From contig JAUIHM010000022.1 in assembly GCA_030432315.1 (NCBI GenBank), positions 1-40,459 on the forward strand: DNA of 40,459 bases, written 5' to 3'. The notes beneath the pieces were generated by a model that was not told the DNA's origin, searched no databases, and saw nothing but the letters and a program-made list of their open reading frames with translations. Shown in pieces: positions 24,542-33,113 of the stretch; position 1 is the first letter of the stretch, and every line of letters begins with the position of its first letter. The DNA comes from Alphaproteobacteria bacterium (GTDB taxonomy: Bacteria; Pseudomonadota; Alphaproteobacteria; Rhodobacterales; Rhodobacteraceae). The position numbers were made by a program, and so were the translations under genes.

Positions 24542-25663
24542 ATGTCACATATCGACAGGCAGATACCGGGCGGCGCGGCCGCGGAACACAGTATCGAGGT
24601 CAGGGACCTTTCGCTGAGTTTCGGAGCGGTCGACGTACTGAAGAAGCTGAACATCAATGTCGGACAGGGGGAATTCCTGGTTCTGCTGGGCCCGTCCGGA
24701 TGCGGCAAGTCGACGCTGCTCAACTGCATTGCCGGACTGCTCGACATCACCGACGGGCAGATCTTCATTCAGGGCAAGAATGTCACCTGGGAAGAACCGA
24801 AGGACCGCGGCATCGGCATGGTGTTCCAGTCCTATGCGCTCTATCCGCAGATGAGCGTACGCGGGAATCTCAGCTTCGGGCTGAAGAACGCCCGGCTGCC
24901 GAAGGACGAGATCGACCGGCGGATCGCCCGCACGGCGGAAATTCTGCAGATTGAGCCGCTGCTGGAGCGCAAGCCGGGGGCGCTGTCCGGCGGCCAGCGC
25001 CAGCGGGTCGCCATCGGCCGGGCGCTGGTGCGCGACGTGGACGTGTTCCTGTTTGACGAACCGCTGTCCAATCTCGACGCCAAGCTGCGCTCGGAACTGC
25101 GGGTCGAGATCAAGCGGCTGCATGAAAAGCTGCACAATACCATGGTCTACGTCACCCATGACCAGATCGAGGCGCTGACGCTGGCCGACCGGATCGCGGT
25201 TATGCGCGGCGGTCTGATCCAGCAGCTGGCCGATCCCAAGACCATCTACAACAAGCCCGCCAATCTGTTTGTCGCCGGGTTCATCGGCTCGCCCGCCATG
25301 AGCATGCTCGAAGGCCGCCTGGTCGCGGAAGCCGGTGGCATGCGGTTCCGGGCCGGGGAGATCGACGTGGTGCTCGACGGCTACGACGGCAATCTGGCCG
25401 GCAGGGACGGGACCGAGGTGCTGCTCGGGGTGCGGCCGGAACATATCGAGATCCGCGACGCCGCGGCGGAGGGGGTCGCGGCGACGGTGGATATTGAGGA
25501 ACCGATGGGATCGGACAGCCTGATCTGGCTCCGGAGTGGCGGGTTTCAGATTTCGGTGCGGGCCAATACCGAACATCCACACCGGATCGGCGATCAGGTC
25601 CGGCTGGGTTTTGACGTCAGCAAGGCGTCCGTTTTTGACAGGGACAGCGAACAGCGTCTCTAG
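24542..25663 (+). CDS. Sugar ABC transporter ATPase (MsmK/UgpC/MalK type)
   Basis: A 373-residue ATP-binding subunit. It shows Walker A GPSGCGKST (50-58), the Q-loop VFQSYALYP, the signature LSGGQRQR (148-155), Walker B VDVFLFDEP (166-174) with the D-loop SNLD, and the switch His in VTHD. Residues from about 240 form the C-terminal OB/TOBE regulatory domain of MalK-like ATPases, with VRPEHIE. Length equals the family norm (about 370). It drives import by the adjacent permeases. It is followed, 35 bases later, by the beta-mannosidase gene. Confidence 0.94.
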   Translation: MSHIDRQIPGGAAAEHSIEVRDLSLSFGAVDVLKKLNINVGQGEFLVLLGPSGCGKSTLLNCIAGLLDITDGQIFIQGKNVTWEEPKDRGIGMVFQSYALYPQMSVRGNLSFGLKNARLPKDEIDRRIARTAEILQIEPLLERKPGALSGGQRQRVAIGRALVRDVDVFLFDEPLSNLDAKLRSELRVEIKRLHEKLHNTMVYVTHDQIEALTLADRIAVMRGGLIQQLADPKTIYNKPANLFVAGFIGSPAMSMLEGRLVAEAGGMRFRAGEIDVVLDGYDGNLAGRDGTEVLLGVRPEHIEIRDAAAEGVAATVDIEEPMGSDSLIWLRSGGFQISVRANTEHPHRIGDQVRLGFDVSKASVFDRDSEQRL

Positions 25664-25694
25664 GACTACAGGACTTTACGACTGGGGGACTGCC
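25663..25694 (+). repeat. Four tandem 8-bp repeats (GGACTNNN) between two operon genes
   Basis: The units GGACTACA, GGACTTTA, CGACTGGG and GGACTGCC follow each other without gaps, and the first begins at the last base of the ATPase stop codon. They fill nearly all of the 35-base gap before the beta-mannosidase ATG at 25699. Units differ outside GACT, so this is an old or imperfect repeat. It could arise by slippage; no function is evident. Confidence 0.5.
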
Positions 25695-25698
25695 GCAA

Positions 25699-28092
25699 AT
25701 GCTTGACCTGGCCGGGGCGTGGACGCTGGAGGAGGCGTCCGGGGCGCATGTCGTGCCTTTTGTTCTTCCCGGCGATGCCATCACGGCGCTGCACGCGGGC
25801 GGGGTGATCGACGATCCGTACCTGCGCGACAACGAATATGGCGTGCGCTGGGTTGCCGACCGGGACTGGATCGCCCGCCGGAGCTTTGAGGTGGACGATC
25901 CGGCCGGACTGACCTGGCTTGTGGCCGACGGGCTGGACACGGTGGCCGAGATCCGGATCAACGGCGTGACCGTGCTGACCGCGGCGTCGAGCTTCCGCGA
26001 GCATGTGGCGCCGCTCGGCGGGGTGCTGCGGGCCGGGAGCAACAGTGTCGAGATCCTGTTCCGGTCCAACACCCGGGCGGCGGATGCGCTGCAGCGGTCG
26101 ATGCCGTTTCGGGTGCCGAGCATGGATGCCAATTCGCCGATTCCAAACGGCAACATGCTGCGCAAGGTCCAGTGCGATTTCGGTTGGGACTGGAACCTCG
26201 CGGTTGCCCCGTTCGGCCTTTACGGGTCGCTGCGCCTGGTCGAGGGGGAAATTGCCGGGGTACGGTTTTCCCAGGCACACGAAGCGGGCCGGGTACGACT
26301 GACGGTGGCGGTCGATCTGCGCGGAGCGGCGGGGGCCGGGGTGCCGTGGCAGGTATCGACGGGCGGCGTCGCAGTGGCCGGGACGGCCGATGCAAACGGC
26401 GGGTTCGAGGCCGAATTTCTGCTCGAAGACCCGGCGCTCTGGTGGCCGGCCGGTGCGGGGGCGCAGGCGCTGACCGAAGTGCGGATCGAGACAGCGGGGC
26501 AGATGAAGATTTGCCGGGTGGCGCTGCGTCAGGTGGAACTTGTGACCGCGCCAGATGCGGCGGGAGCGGGATTCGGCTTTCGGGTGAACGGGCGCGACAT
26601 ATTCGCCAGGGGAGCGAACTGGATCCCGGCGGATGCGCTGGCCGGCCGGATCACCCCGGAGAAGACCCGCGGTCTGCTGCAGTCGGCGGTTGATGCCAAC
26701 ATGAACATGATCCGGATCTGGGGTGGCGGCCGGTACGAGGCAGAGTGGTTTTATGACCTCTGTGACGAACTGGGGCTGATGGTCTGGCAGGATTTCATGT
26801 TTGCCTGCAACCTTTACCCGTCGACGCCGGAATTCCTCGCCGAAGTGGATCGCGAGGTGGCTTACCAGGCCCGGCGGCTGGCGCACCGGGTGGCGCTCTG
26901 GTGTGGCGACAACGAACTGATCGGCGCCCTGGGCTGGTTCGAGGAGTCGCGAATGGACCGGGACCGCTACCTGGTGTCCTATGACCGGCTGAACCGGACC
27001 ATCGAGGCTGCGCTGAAACGCGCGGTTCCGGAGGCGGTCTGGTGGCCGTCCAGCCCGTCACCGGGGGTGATGAATTTCGGCGATGCGTGGCACCAGGACG
27101 GGGCCGGTGACATGCATTTCTGGTCGGTCTGGCATGAGGGGAGGGATTTCGAGCATTACCGCGACGTCAGGCCGCGGTTCTGTTCCGAGTTCGGGTTTCA
27201 GTCCTATCCGTCGATGGCGGTGATCCGCAGTTTTGCCGCACCCGGCGACATGAACATTGCCTCGCCGGTGATGGAGAGCCACCAGAAGAACAGGGGCGGC
27301 AACGCGCGGATCGCCGAGACGATGTTCCGCTATTTCCGTTTTCCCGAGGGGTTTGAGAACTTTGTCTGGCTGAGCCAGGTGCAGCAGGGCCTGGCGATCA
27401 AGACGGCGGTGGATTACTGGCGTTCGCTGAAGCCGCACTGCATGGGTGCGCTCTACTGGCAGCTGAACGACACCTGGCCGGTGGCAAGCTGGGCGAGCCT
27501 GGATTATGGCGGCGGCTGGAAGCTGTTGCATTACATGGCGCGGCGGTTTTTCGCGCCGGTGACGGCGGCGCTGATCCCGGACGGGGCCGGGAAGATCGGC
27601 GTGTCGGCGGTCAATGACGGGCCCGGTCAGGTGCGGATTTCGGTGGTACTGAGCGCCGTCGCGCCGGACGGGACGGTGCAGGCGATCGCCAGCGGTGGCG
27701 GTGAGGTGGGTCCGGACGCGGCCGGTGAAATTGCGGCGATACGCGAGGATCAGGTGCCGGAGGGATCCGTTCTGGTGCTGGAATGGTCGGCGTCCAACGG
27801 GCACTCCGGTCTGGATCATCTGGCGCCGCGCAGGTACAAGGCTCTGGATCTGGTTGACCCGGGGCTGCGCATCGAGAGCAGCGTGCGCGACGGCACGGTG
27901 GTGGCGCGGATCAGCGCCGGCGCTCTGGCACTGTTCGTGACGCTTGAGGCGGATTGCCCTGGGCGGTTTTCAGACAATGCGGTGACCGTCTGGCCGGGAC
28001 GGGATGCCGTGATCGAGTTTCGACCGGACGCGGGGGAGGCGGCCGATGTGCAGCTGTCGCTCCGTGATCTGTATTCCAGCTATTCTTCCTGA
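25699..28092 (+). CDS. Beta-mannosidase, glycoside hydrolase family 2
   Basis: A 797-residue cytoplasmic retaining glycosidase that releases mannose from the non-reducing end of beta-1,4-mannooligosaccharides. The order is the GH2 layout: an N-terminal sugar-binding jelly roll (about 1-180), an immunoglobulin-like domain (about 185-285) and the TIM barrel. In the barrel, the acid/base is E406 in WCGDNE and the nucleophile is E497 in SEFGFQSYPS. IRIWGGGRYE and MVWQDFMFACNLYP are typical of beta-mannosidases rather than beta-galactosidases. No signal peptide, so it acts on imported sugars. Slightly shorter than the 820-860 usual. Activity on other beta-linked sugars cannot be excluded. Confidence 0.92.
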   Translation: MLDLAGAWTLEEASGAHVVPFVLPGDAITALHAGGVIDDPYLRDNEYGVRWVADRDWIARRSFEVDDPAGLTWLVADGLDTVAEIRINGVTVLTAASSFREHVAPLGGVLRAGSNSVEILFRSNTRAADALQRSMPFRVPSMDANSPIPNGNMLRKVQCDFGWDWNLAVAPFGLYGSLRLVEGEIAGVRFSQAHEAGRVRLTVAVDLRGAAGAGVPWQVSTGGVAVAGTADANGGFEAEFLLEDPALWWPAGAGAQALTEVRIETAGQMKICRVALRQVELVTAPDAAGAGFGFRVNGRDIFARGANWIPADALAGRITPEKTRGLLQSAVDANMNMIRIWGGGRYEAEWFYDLCDELGLMVWQDFMFACNLYPSTPEFLAEVDREVAYQARRLAHRVALWCGDNELIGALGWFEESRMDRDRYLVSYDRLNRTIEAALKRAVPEAVWWPSSPSPGVMNFGDAWHQDGAGDMHFWSVWHEGRDFEHYRDVRPRFCSEFGFQSYPSMAVIRSFAAPGDMNIASPVMESHQKNRGGNARIAETMFRYFRFPEGFENFVWLSQVQQGLAIKTAVDYWRSLKPHCMGALYWQLNDTWPVASWASLDYGGGWKLLHYMARRFFAPVTAALIPDGAGKIGVSAVNDGPGQVRISVVLSAVAPDGTVQAIASGGGEVGPDAAGEIAAIREDQVPEGSVLVLEWSASNGHSGLDHLAPRRYKALDLVDPGLRIESSVRDGTVVARISAGALALFVTLEADCPGRFSDNAVTVWPGRDAVIEFRPDAGEAADVQLSLRDLYSSYSS

Positions 28093-28113
28093 TTCAGAAA
28101 CCATGAGGCCAAG

Positions 28114-28869
28114 ATGACCGACTTTTCCTATCAGCTGTACAGTTCGCGCAAGTTCGGCCCGCTGGCCGATACGCTGCGCATGGTGTCCGATCTTGGCTAC
28201 GCCGAGGTCGAGGGTTACGGCGCGCTGTTTGCGGACGACGCGCTGGTGGCTGCGCTCAAGGCATCGCTGGCCGAAACCGGACTGACGATGCCGACCGCGC
28301 ATATCGGACTGGACGCGCTTGAGGACAGGACCGCCGCCACGCTGCAGATGGCGAAAGAGATCGGCATCAGGACGATCTACTGCCCGCATGTTCAGGCCGA
28401 TGCCCGGCCCGATACCGCCGAGGGCTGGGTCGCGTTCGGCCGCCGTTTGCACGAGGCGGGCAAACCGTTCCGCGACGCAGGATTTGGTTTTGGCTGGCAC
28501 AACCACGATTTCGAGTTCAGGGCACTGCCGGACGGAACCATTCCGATGAACGCGGTGTTCGAGGGCGCGCCGGATCTCGAATGGGAGGCCGACATTGCCT
28601 GGGTGGTCAAGGGCGGCAGCGATCCGCTGAAGTGGATCGCCGATCAGGCCGACCGGATTACCGCAGTGCACCTCAAGGACATTGCGCCGGCCGGCGAGGC
28701 GGTGGACGAGGACGGATGGGCCGATCTGGGGCAGGGCACGCTCGACTGGCAGGCGCTGATGGACGCGTCGCGCGAGGCCGGGGCGAAGCACTTTGTCATG
28801 GAGCACGACAATCCGAACGACGATGCACGGTTCGCCAGGCGGTCGCTGGCCGCCGCGCGCAGCTACTGA
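28114..28869 (+). CDS. Sugar phosphate isomerase/epimerase-like TIM-barrel protein
   Basis: A 251-residue protein of the xylose-isomerase-like TIM-barrel (AP endonuclease 2) superfamily. Candidate metal-site residues are in WHNHDFEF (H129, H131), LEWEADIAWV (E157/D160) and AVHLKDI (H186, D189), the usual positions for divalent-metal isomerases and epimerases. It starts 21 bases after the beta-mannosidase gene with a GAGG site. Proteins of this family often stand beside Gfo/Idh/MocA dehydrogenases, as here, and act on keto-sugars or sugar acids. The precise reaction is not known. Confidence 0.85.
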   Translation: MTDFSYQLYSSRKFGPLADTLRMVSDLGYAEVEGYGALFADDALVAALKASLAETGLTMPTAHIGLDALEDRTAATLQMAKEIGIRTIYCPHVQADARPDTAEGWVAFGRRLHEAGKPFRDAGFGFGWHNHDFEFRALPDGTIPMNAVFEGAPDLEWEADIAWVVKGGSDPLKWIADQADRITAVHLKDIAPAGEAVDEDGWADLGQGTLDWQALMDASREAGAKHFVMEHDNPNDDARFARRSLAAARSY

Positions 28870-28885
28870 ACGGGAGAAGATCAGC

Positions 28886-30019
28886 ATGACCGTTACGATG
28901 GGTGTGGGGATTGTCGGCTGCGGCAACATCTCCACCGCGTATTTCACCCTGGCTCCGCTCTTCAAGGGGCTCAAGGTCGTTGCCTGCGCCGACGTCAACC
29001 CCGACGCTGCAAAGGCGCAGGCGGAGAAATTCGGCGTCGCGGCGATGAGTGTCGACGAGATCATGGCGGCGCCGGATGTCGGCGTGATCGTCAATCTGAC
29101 CATTCCCGATGCCCATTTCGCCGTCTCGAAGATGGCGCTGGAATCCGGCAAGCACGTCTATTCGGAAAAGCCGCTGGCGCTGACCCTGGAGGACGGTCTG
29201 GCGATGCAGGACCTGGCCAAAGCCCGGGGCCTGGTGATGGGCTGCGCGCCAGATACCTTTCTCGGCGGCGCGCATCAGTTCGCGCGCAAGCTGGTGGATG
29301 ACGGGGCCGTGGGCCGGATCGTCGCCGGCAGCGCCCATGTCATGAGCCACGGCATGGAGCACTGGCATCCGAATCCCGACTTTTTCTTCAAGGTCGGTGG
29401 AGGACCGATGCTCGATCTCGGGCCGTATTACGTGGCAAATCTGATCAATCTGATTGGGCCGGTGAAACGGGTGGCGGCGCTGGCGGGTGCTGCCACGCCG
29501 ACGCGCACAATCACGTCCGAGCCACGCAACGGCCAAGAGATCCCGGTGGAGACGCCCACCAACATTCATGCGCTGCTGGAGTTTGCCCAGGGGGCAACGG
29601 TGACGCTTTCCACCAGCTGGGACGTCTGGGCGCATCGGCACGGCTGCATGGAGCTTTACGGCACCGAAGGGTCGCTGTTCGTGCCGGACCCGAATTTCTT
29701 CGGCGGTGACGTGGAGATGGCGACGGGACGCGGGCCGATCGAGACGGTGACCCCGTGGGATCATCCGCTCGGGGTTCCGAACCAGCCATCTCCAACCGGA
29801 GCAAGGGCCAATTACCGGACCGTTGGCCTTGCGGACATGGTGGCATCGCTCCAGGAAGGGCGGCGGGCACGGTGTTCGCTGGCCGCGACGCTGCACGGTC
29901 TTGAGGTGATGACGGCGATCCTGAAATCCGGCGAGACCGGTGAGTTCGTCACGCTGCAAACCACCTGCGAACGGCCCGATCCGCTCGATCCGGAGGCAGC
30001 CAGGGCGCTGCTGGTCTGA
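28886..30019 (+). CDS. Gfo/Idh/MocA-family NAD(P)-dependent sugar dehydrogenase
   Basis: A 377-residue oxidoreductase. The Rossmann fold opens with VGIVGCGNIS (7-16), YSEKPLAL (92-99) contains the catalytic-site lysine K95, and the C-terminal domain has KVGGGPMLDLGPYYV, a family hallmark. These enzymes oxidise or reduce a hydroxyl of a sugar or cyclitol. The frame is open further upstream, but the ATG at 28886 lies 16 bases after the previous stop with a GGGAGA site and gives the normal N terminus. Together with the isomerase before it, it may process the sugar released by the mannosidase or xylosidase. Confidence 0.92.
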   Translation: MTVTMGVGIVGCGNISTAYFTLAPLFKGLKVVACADVNPDAAKAQAEKFGVAAMSVDEIMAAPDVGVIVNLTIPDAHFAVSKMALESGKHVYSEKPLALTLEDGLAMQDLAKARGLVMGCAPDTFLGGAHQFARKLVDDGAVGRIVAGSAHVMSHGMEHWHPNPDFFFKVGGGPMLDLGPYYVANLINLIGPVKRVAALAGAATPTRTITSEPRNGQEIPVETPTNIHALLEFAQGATVTLSTSWDVWAHRHGCMELYGTEGSLFVPDPNFFGGDVEMATGRGPIETVTPWDHPLGVPNQPSPTGARANYRTVGLADMVASLQEGRRARCSLAATLHGLEVMTAILKSGETGEFVTLQTTCERPDPLDPEAARALLV

Positions 30020-30044
30020 AACCTGACAGGAGGTCCCAGGGACA

Positions 30045-31076
30045 ATGGCATATTCACCAGCCGAGACCCGTTACGATGCAATGAAATACCGCCGTTGCGG
30101 CAACAGCGGCCTGATGTTGCCTGCCATCTCTCTGGGGCTGTGGCACAATTTCGGCCACGACACGCCGCACGGTGTGAAGCAGGCGATCTGTCGCCGGGCC
30201 TTCGACCTGGGCATCACCCATTTCGATCTCGCCAACAATTACGGTCCTCCGCCGGGTTCGGCGGAGGTGGCCTTCGGGGAGATTCTGCGCAGCGATTTTC
30301 AGAATCACCGCGATGAGCTGATCATTTCCTCCAAGGCTGGATACGGAATGTGGCCGGGACCCTACGGCGAATGGGGCAGCCGCAAATATCTGGTGGCGTC
30401 CTGCGATCAGAGCCTGAAGAGGATGGGGCTCGACTACGTCGACATCTTCTATTCCCACCGCTTTGATCCCGACACGCCGCTCGAGGAGACGATGGGCGCA
30501 CTGGATTACATCGTCCGTTCCGGGCGGGCGCTATATGTCGGCATTTCCTCGTACAATTCCGATCGCACCCGCGAGGCGGTGGCGATCCTGAAGGATCTCG
30601 GCACACCCTGTCTGATCCATCAGCCGAGTTACAACATGCTCAACCGCTGGGTCGAGCGGGACGGTCTGAAGGATACGCTCGCGGAACTCGGGGTCGGCTC
30701 GATTGCCTTCACGCCGCTGGCGCAGGGCATGCTGACGGGCAAGTATCTCAACGGCATTCCCGAAGGCAGCCGGGCAACCCAGGGCAAGTCGCTTCGGCCA
30801 AGTTTCCTCAACGACCGGGCAATTGAAAATCTGCGGCAGCTCAATGCCATTGCCGAGCGGCGCGGCCAGACCCTGGCGCAGATGGCGATTGCATGGGTGC
30901 TGCGGGACGGTGGCATCACTACGGCGCTGATCGGCGCATCCCGGCCGAGCCAGGTCGAGGACTGTGTCGGGGCAGTTGGAAATCTGGAGTTTACCGAAGC
31001 GGAACTGACCGAAATCGACAAATATGCCGATGAGGAAAACATCAACCTTTGGGCGCGTTCGTCGGAAAATGCCTGA
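30045..31076 (+). CDS. Aldo/keto reductase, YghZ (L-glyceraldehyde 3-phosphate reductase)-like
   Basis: A 343-residue NADPH-dependent aldo/keto reductase. The catalytic tetrad is readable as D61 and Y66 (FDLANNYG), K97 (SSKAGYGMWPGPYG) and H138 (IFYSHRFDP). The N-terminal pattern MKYRRCGNSGLMLPAISLGL and GSAEVAFGEIL closely resemble E. coli YghZ (GpR). A very strong AGGAGGT site stands 10 bases before the ATG. In this locus it may reduce a sugar aldehyde or a keto intermediate rather than glyceraldehyde phosphate. Its end overlaps the following GFA gene by 8 bases. Confidence 0.93.
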   Translation: MAYSPAETRYDAMKYRRCGNSGLMLPAISLGLWHNFGHDTPHGVKQAICRRAFDLGITHFDLANNYGPPPGSAEVAFGEILRSDFQNHRDELIISSKAGYGMWPGPYGEWGSRKYLVASCDQSLKRMGLDYVDIFYSHRFDPDTPLEETMGALDYIVRSGRALYVGISSYNSDRTREAVAILKDLGTPCLIHQPSYNMLNRWVERDGLKDTLAELGVGSIAFTPLAQGMLTGKYLNGIPEGSRATQGKSLRPSFLNDRAIENLRQLNAIAERRGQTLAQMAIAWVLRDGGITTALIGASRPSQVEDCVGAVGNLEFTEAELTEIDKYADEENINLWARSSENA

Positions 31077-31515
31077 GACAGGTGCGGTGATCGAGGGGCC
31101 ATTTACCGGAGGGTGCCTGTGTGGTGCGGTCAGATATTCCGCCACCGGGCCGGCGCTGTTCGGCTGTCTGTGTCATTGCCGCGACTGTCAGCGGGCTTCC
31201 GGGGCCGGTCACGTGCCGATCATGGGAGTGACGAAGGCGGGGTTCAGGCTGAGCGGCACACCACTGGTCTTTGTCAGTCGTGGCGGCAGCGGCCACAACG
31301 CGGTGCGCAATTCCTGCCCCCGGTGCGGCAGTCTGCTGTTCGGCACGCCCGAAGCCGCTCCGGACCTGGTGACAGTCTATGTGGGCAGCCTCGATGCGCC
31401 TGAGGTCTTAAGGCCGACCGAAGCGATCCATACGCGCAGCCGCCAGCCCTGGGACACCGGCGGTGCCGGTCTGCGGGCATGGCCGGGTGCCGCAGAACAG
31501 GCGAGGCAGCAATGA
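31069..31515 (+). CDS. GFA/CENP-V-fold zinc protein inside the sugar operon
   Basis: A 148-residue GFA-family protein with cysteine pairs at C16/C18 (GGCLCGAVRYS), C35/C37/C40 (CHCRDCQRASG) and C83/C86 (CPRCGSLLF), the full two-zinc set. The frame extends upstream, but the ATG at 31069 gives a family-like N terminus and an 8-base overlap with the reductase gene. Its stop overlaps the GH43 start (ATGA), so it is translated as part of this operon. It is clearly different in sequence and length from the GFA protein at 13119. Reaction unknown; a formaldehyde/glutathione role is only the family label. Confidence 0.88.
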   Translation: MPETGAVIEGPFTGGCLCGAVRYSATGPALFGCLCHCRDCQRASGAGHVPIMGVTKAGFRLSGTPLVFVSRGGSGHNAVRNSCPRCGSLLFGTPEAAPDLVTVYVGSLDAPEVLRPTEAIHTRSRQPWDTGGAGLRAWPGAAEQARQQ

Positions 31516-33113
31516 TCCACAATCCGGTTCTCAAGGGTTTCAATCCCGATCCTTCATTCATCCGGGTGGGCGGCGACTACTATATCGCCACCTCGACCTT
31601 CGAATGGTTTCCGGGGGTGCAGATCCATCATTCGACGGATCTGGTGAACTGGAGGCTGGTCACCCGCCCGCTGAGTCGGGCCAGTCAGCTCGACATGCGC
31701 GGCAATCCGGATTCCGGCGGGGTCTGGGCGCCGTGCCTGAGCCATGCGGACGGGCTGTTCTGGCTGATCTATACCGATGTCAAACGGGTCGGCGGCAGTT
31801 TCAAGGATGCGCACAATTACCTGGTGACCGCGCCGCAGATCGAAGGGCCGTGGTCCGATCCGGTCTATCTCAATTCCTCCGGCTTTGATCCGTCGCTGTT
31901 CCACGATGAGGACGGGCGTAAATGGCTGGTCAACATGCAGTGGAAGCACACGCCGCAGCGCGGGTTGCCGAACCATGGGCATCCGGCGTTCGACGGGATC
32001 CTGCTGCAGGAGTACGACCCGAAGGCGGGCCGGCTGATCGGTCCGGTCCGCAACATTTTCGCCGGGTCACATCACGGTCTGGTCGAGGGGCCGCATCTTT
32101 TCAGGCGGGACGGCTGGTATTTCCTGACCGTGGCCGAGGGGGGAACCGGCTACGATCATGCGGTGGTGATGGCGCGGTCGCAGCATCTGGAAGGTCCCTA
32201 TGAGATCCATCCGGAGACGTTCCTGATCACCTCGAAGGATGCGCCCGACGCGGTTTTGCAGCGGGCGGGACACGGCCAGTACGTGGAGACGCCGGATGGC
32301 GGGGCGTATCATTCGCATCTTTGTGGCCGGCCGTTGGCGACGGTCAGACGCTGTCCGCTGGGCCGGGAGACGGCGATCCAGAAGTGTGTCTGGGGGGAGG
32401 ACGGCTGGCTGCGGCTGGCCGGGGGCGGGCCGGTGCCGCAGGTCGACGTGGCGGCCCCGACCGATGTGGCGCCGGAACCGGAAGCCGCGGTCGAGCGGGT
32501 GTTTGACGGTGCGGCTCTGCCGCCGGAGTTCCAGTGGCTGCGCACGCCGGAACCGGAACGGATATTCACCCTGACCGGCACGGCGCTGCGGCTCCATGGG
32601 CGGGAGTCGATCGGATCGCTGTTCGAGCAGGCGCTGGTGGCGCGCCGGCAGGAGCATTTTGCCTACCGGGCGGAGACGCGGCTCGAGGCGTTTGTGCCCG
32701 GCAGCTATCAGCAGGCGGCCGGGCTGACCACCTATTACAACTCGCACAAGTTCCATGCGCTGGCGGTCAGCAAAGATGCGCGGGAGGGGCGGCTTCTGAC
32801 CCTGATGTGCTGTTTCGCCGACTGGCCCGACGGCAAGTTGACGTTTCCGCTGGCGGCGGACGTGCCGCTGCGCGACGGACCGGTGGATCTTGCGGTGACG
32901 GTCGATGGCGGGCTGCAGTATTTCGAGTACCGCCAGGGCGGCGACGGCTGGACGCGGATCGGGCCGGAGCTCGACGCGTCACTGATTTCCGATGAGGCGG
33001 GTCACGGCGAACATGCGAATTTCACCGGGGCGTTCGTCGGCATGTTCGCGTTTGACGTCTCGGGGGGCGGGTGCCCTGCCGATTTTACGTCATTCCACTA
33101 CCGGCCGGGCTGA
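31512..33113 (+). CDS. Beta-xylosidase / alpha-L-arabinofuranosidase, GH43
   Basis: A 533-residue inverting glycosidase with a five-bladed propeller followed by a C-terminal beta-sandwich (about 325-533), as in XynB3-type enzymes. The catalytic triad is visible: base D13 in GFNPDPSF, pKa modulator D126 in GFDPSLF, and acid E192 in LVEGPHLF. IATSTFEWFPGVQIHHSTDL is the signature of the GH43 beta-xylosidase branch. No signal peptide, so it cleaves imported oligosaccharides in the cytoplasm. The ATG overlaps the GFA stop by 4 bases. Its last 24 bases overlap the convergent SDR gene. Confidence 0.95.
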   Translation: MIHNPVLKGFNPDPSFIRVGGDYYIATSTFEWFPGVQIHHSTDLVNWRLVTRPLSRASQLDMRGNPDSGGVWAPCLSHADGLFWLIYTDVKRVGGSFKDAHNYLVTAPQIEGPWSDPVYLNSSGFDPSLFHDEDGRKWLVNMQWKHTPQRGLPNHGHPAFDGILLQEYDPKAGRLIGPVRNIFAGSHHGLVEGPHLFRRDGWYFLTVAEGGTGYDHAVVMARSQHLEGPYEIHPETFLITSKDAPDAVLQRAGHGQYVETPDGGAYHSHLCGRPLATVRRCPLGRETAIQKCVWGEDGWLRLAGGGPVPQVDVAAPTDVAPEPEAAVERVFDGAALPPEFQWLRTPEPERIFTLTGTALRLHGRESIGSLFEQALVARRQEHFAYRAETRLEAFVPGSYQQAAGLTTYYNSHKFHALAVSKDAREGRLLTLMCCFADWPDGKLTFPLAADVPLRDGPVDLAVTVDGGLQYFEYRQGGDGWTRIGPELDASLISDEAGHGEHANFTGAFVGMFAFDVSGGGCPADFTSFHYRPG

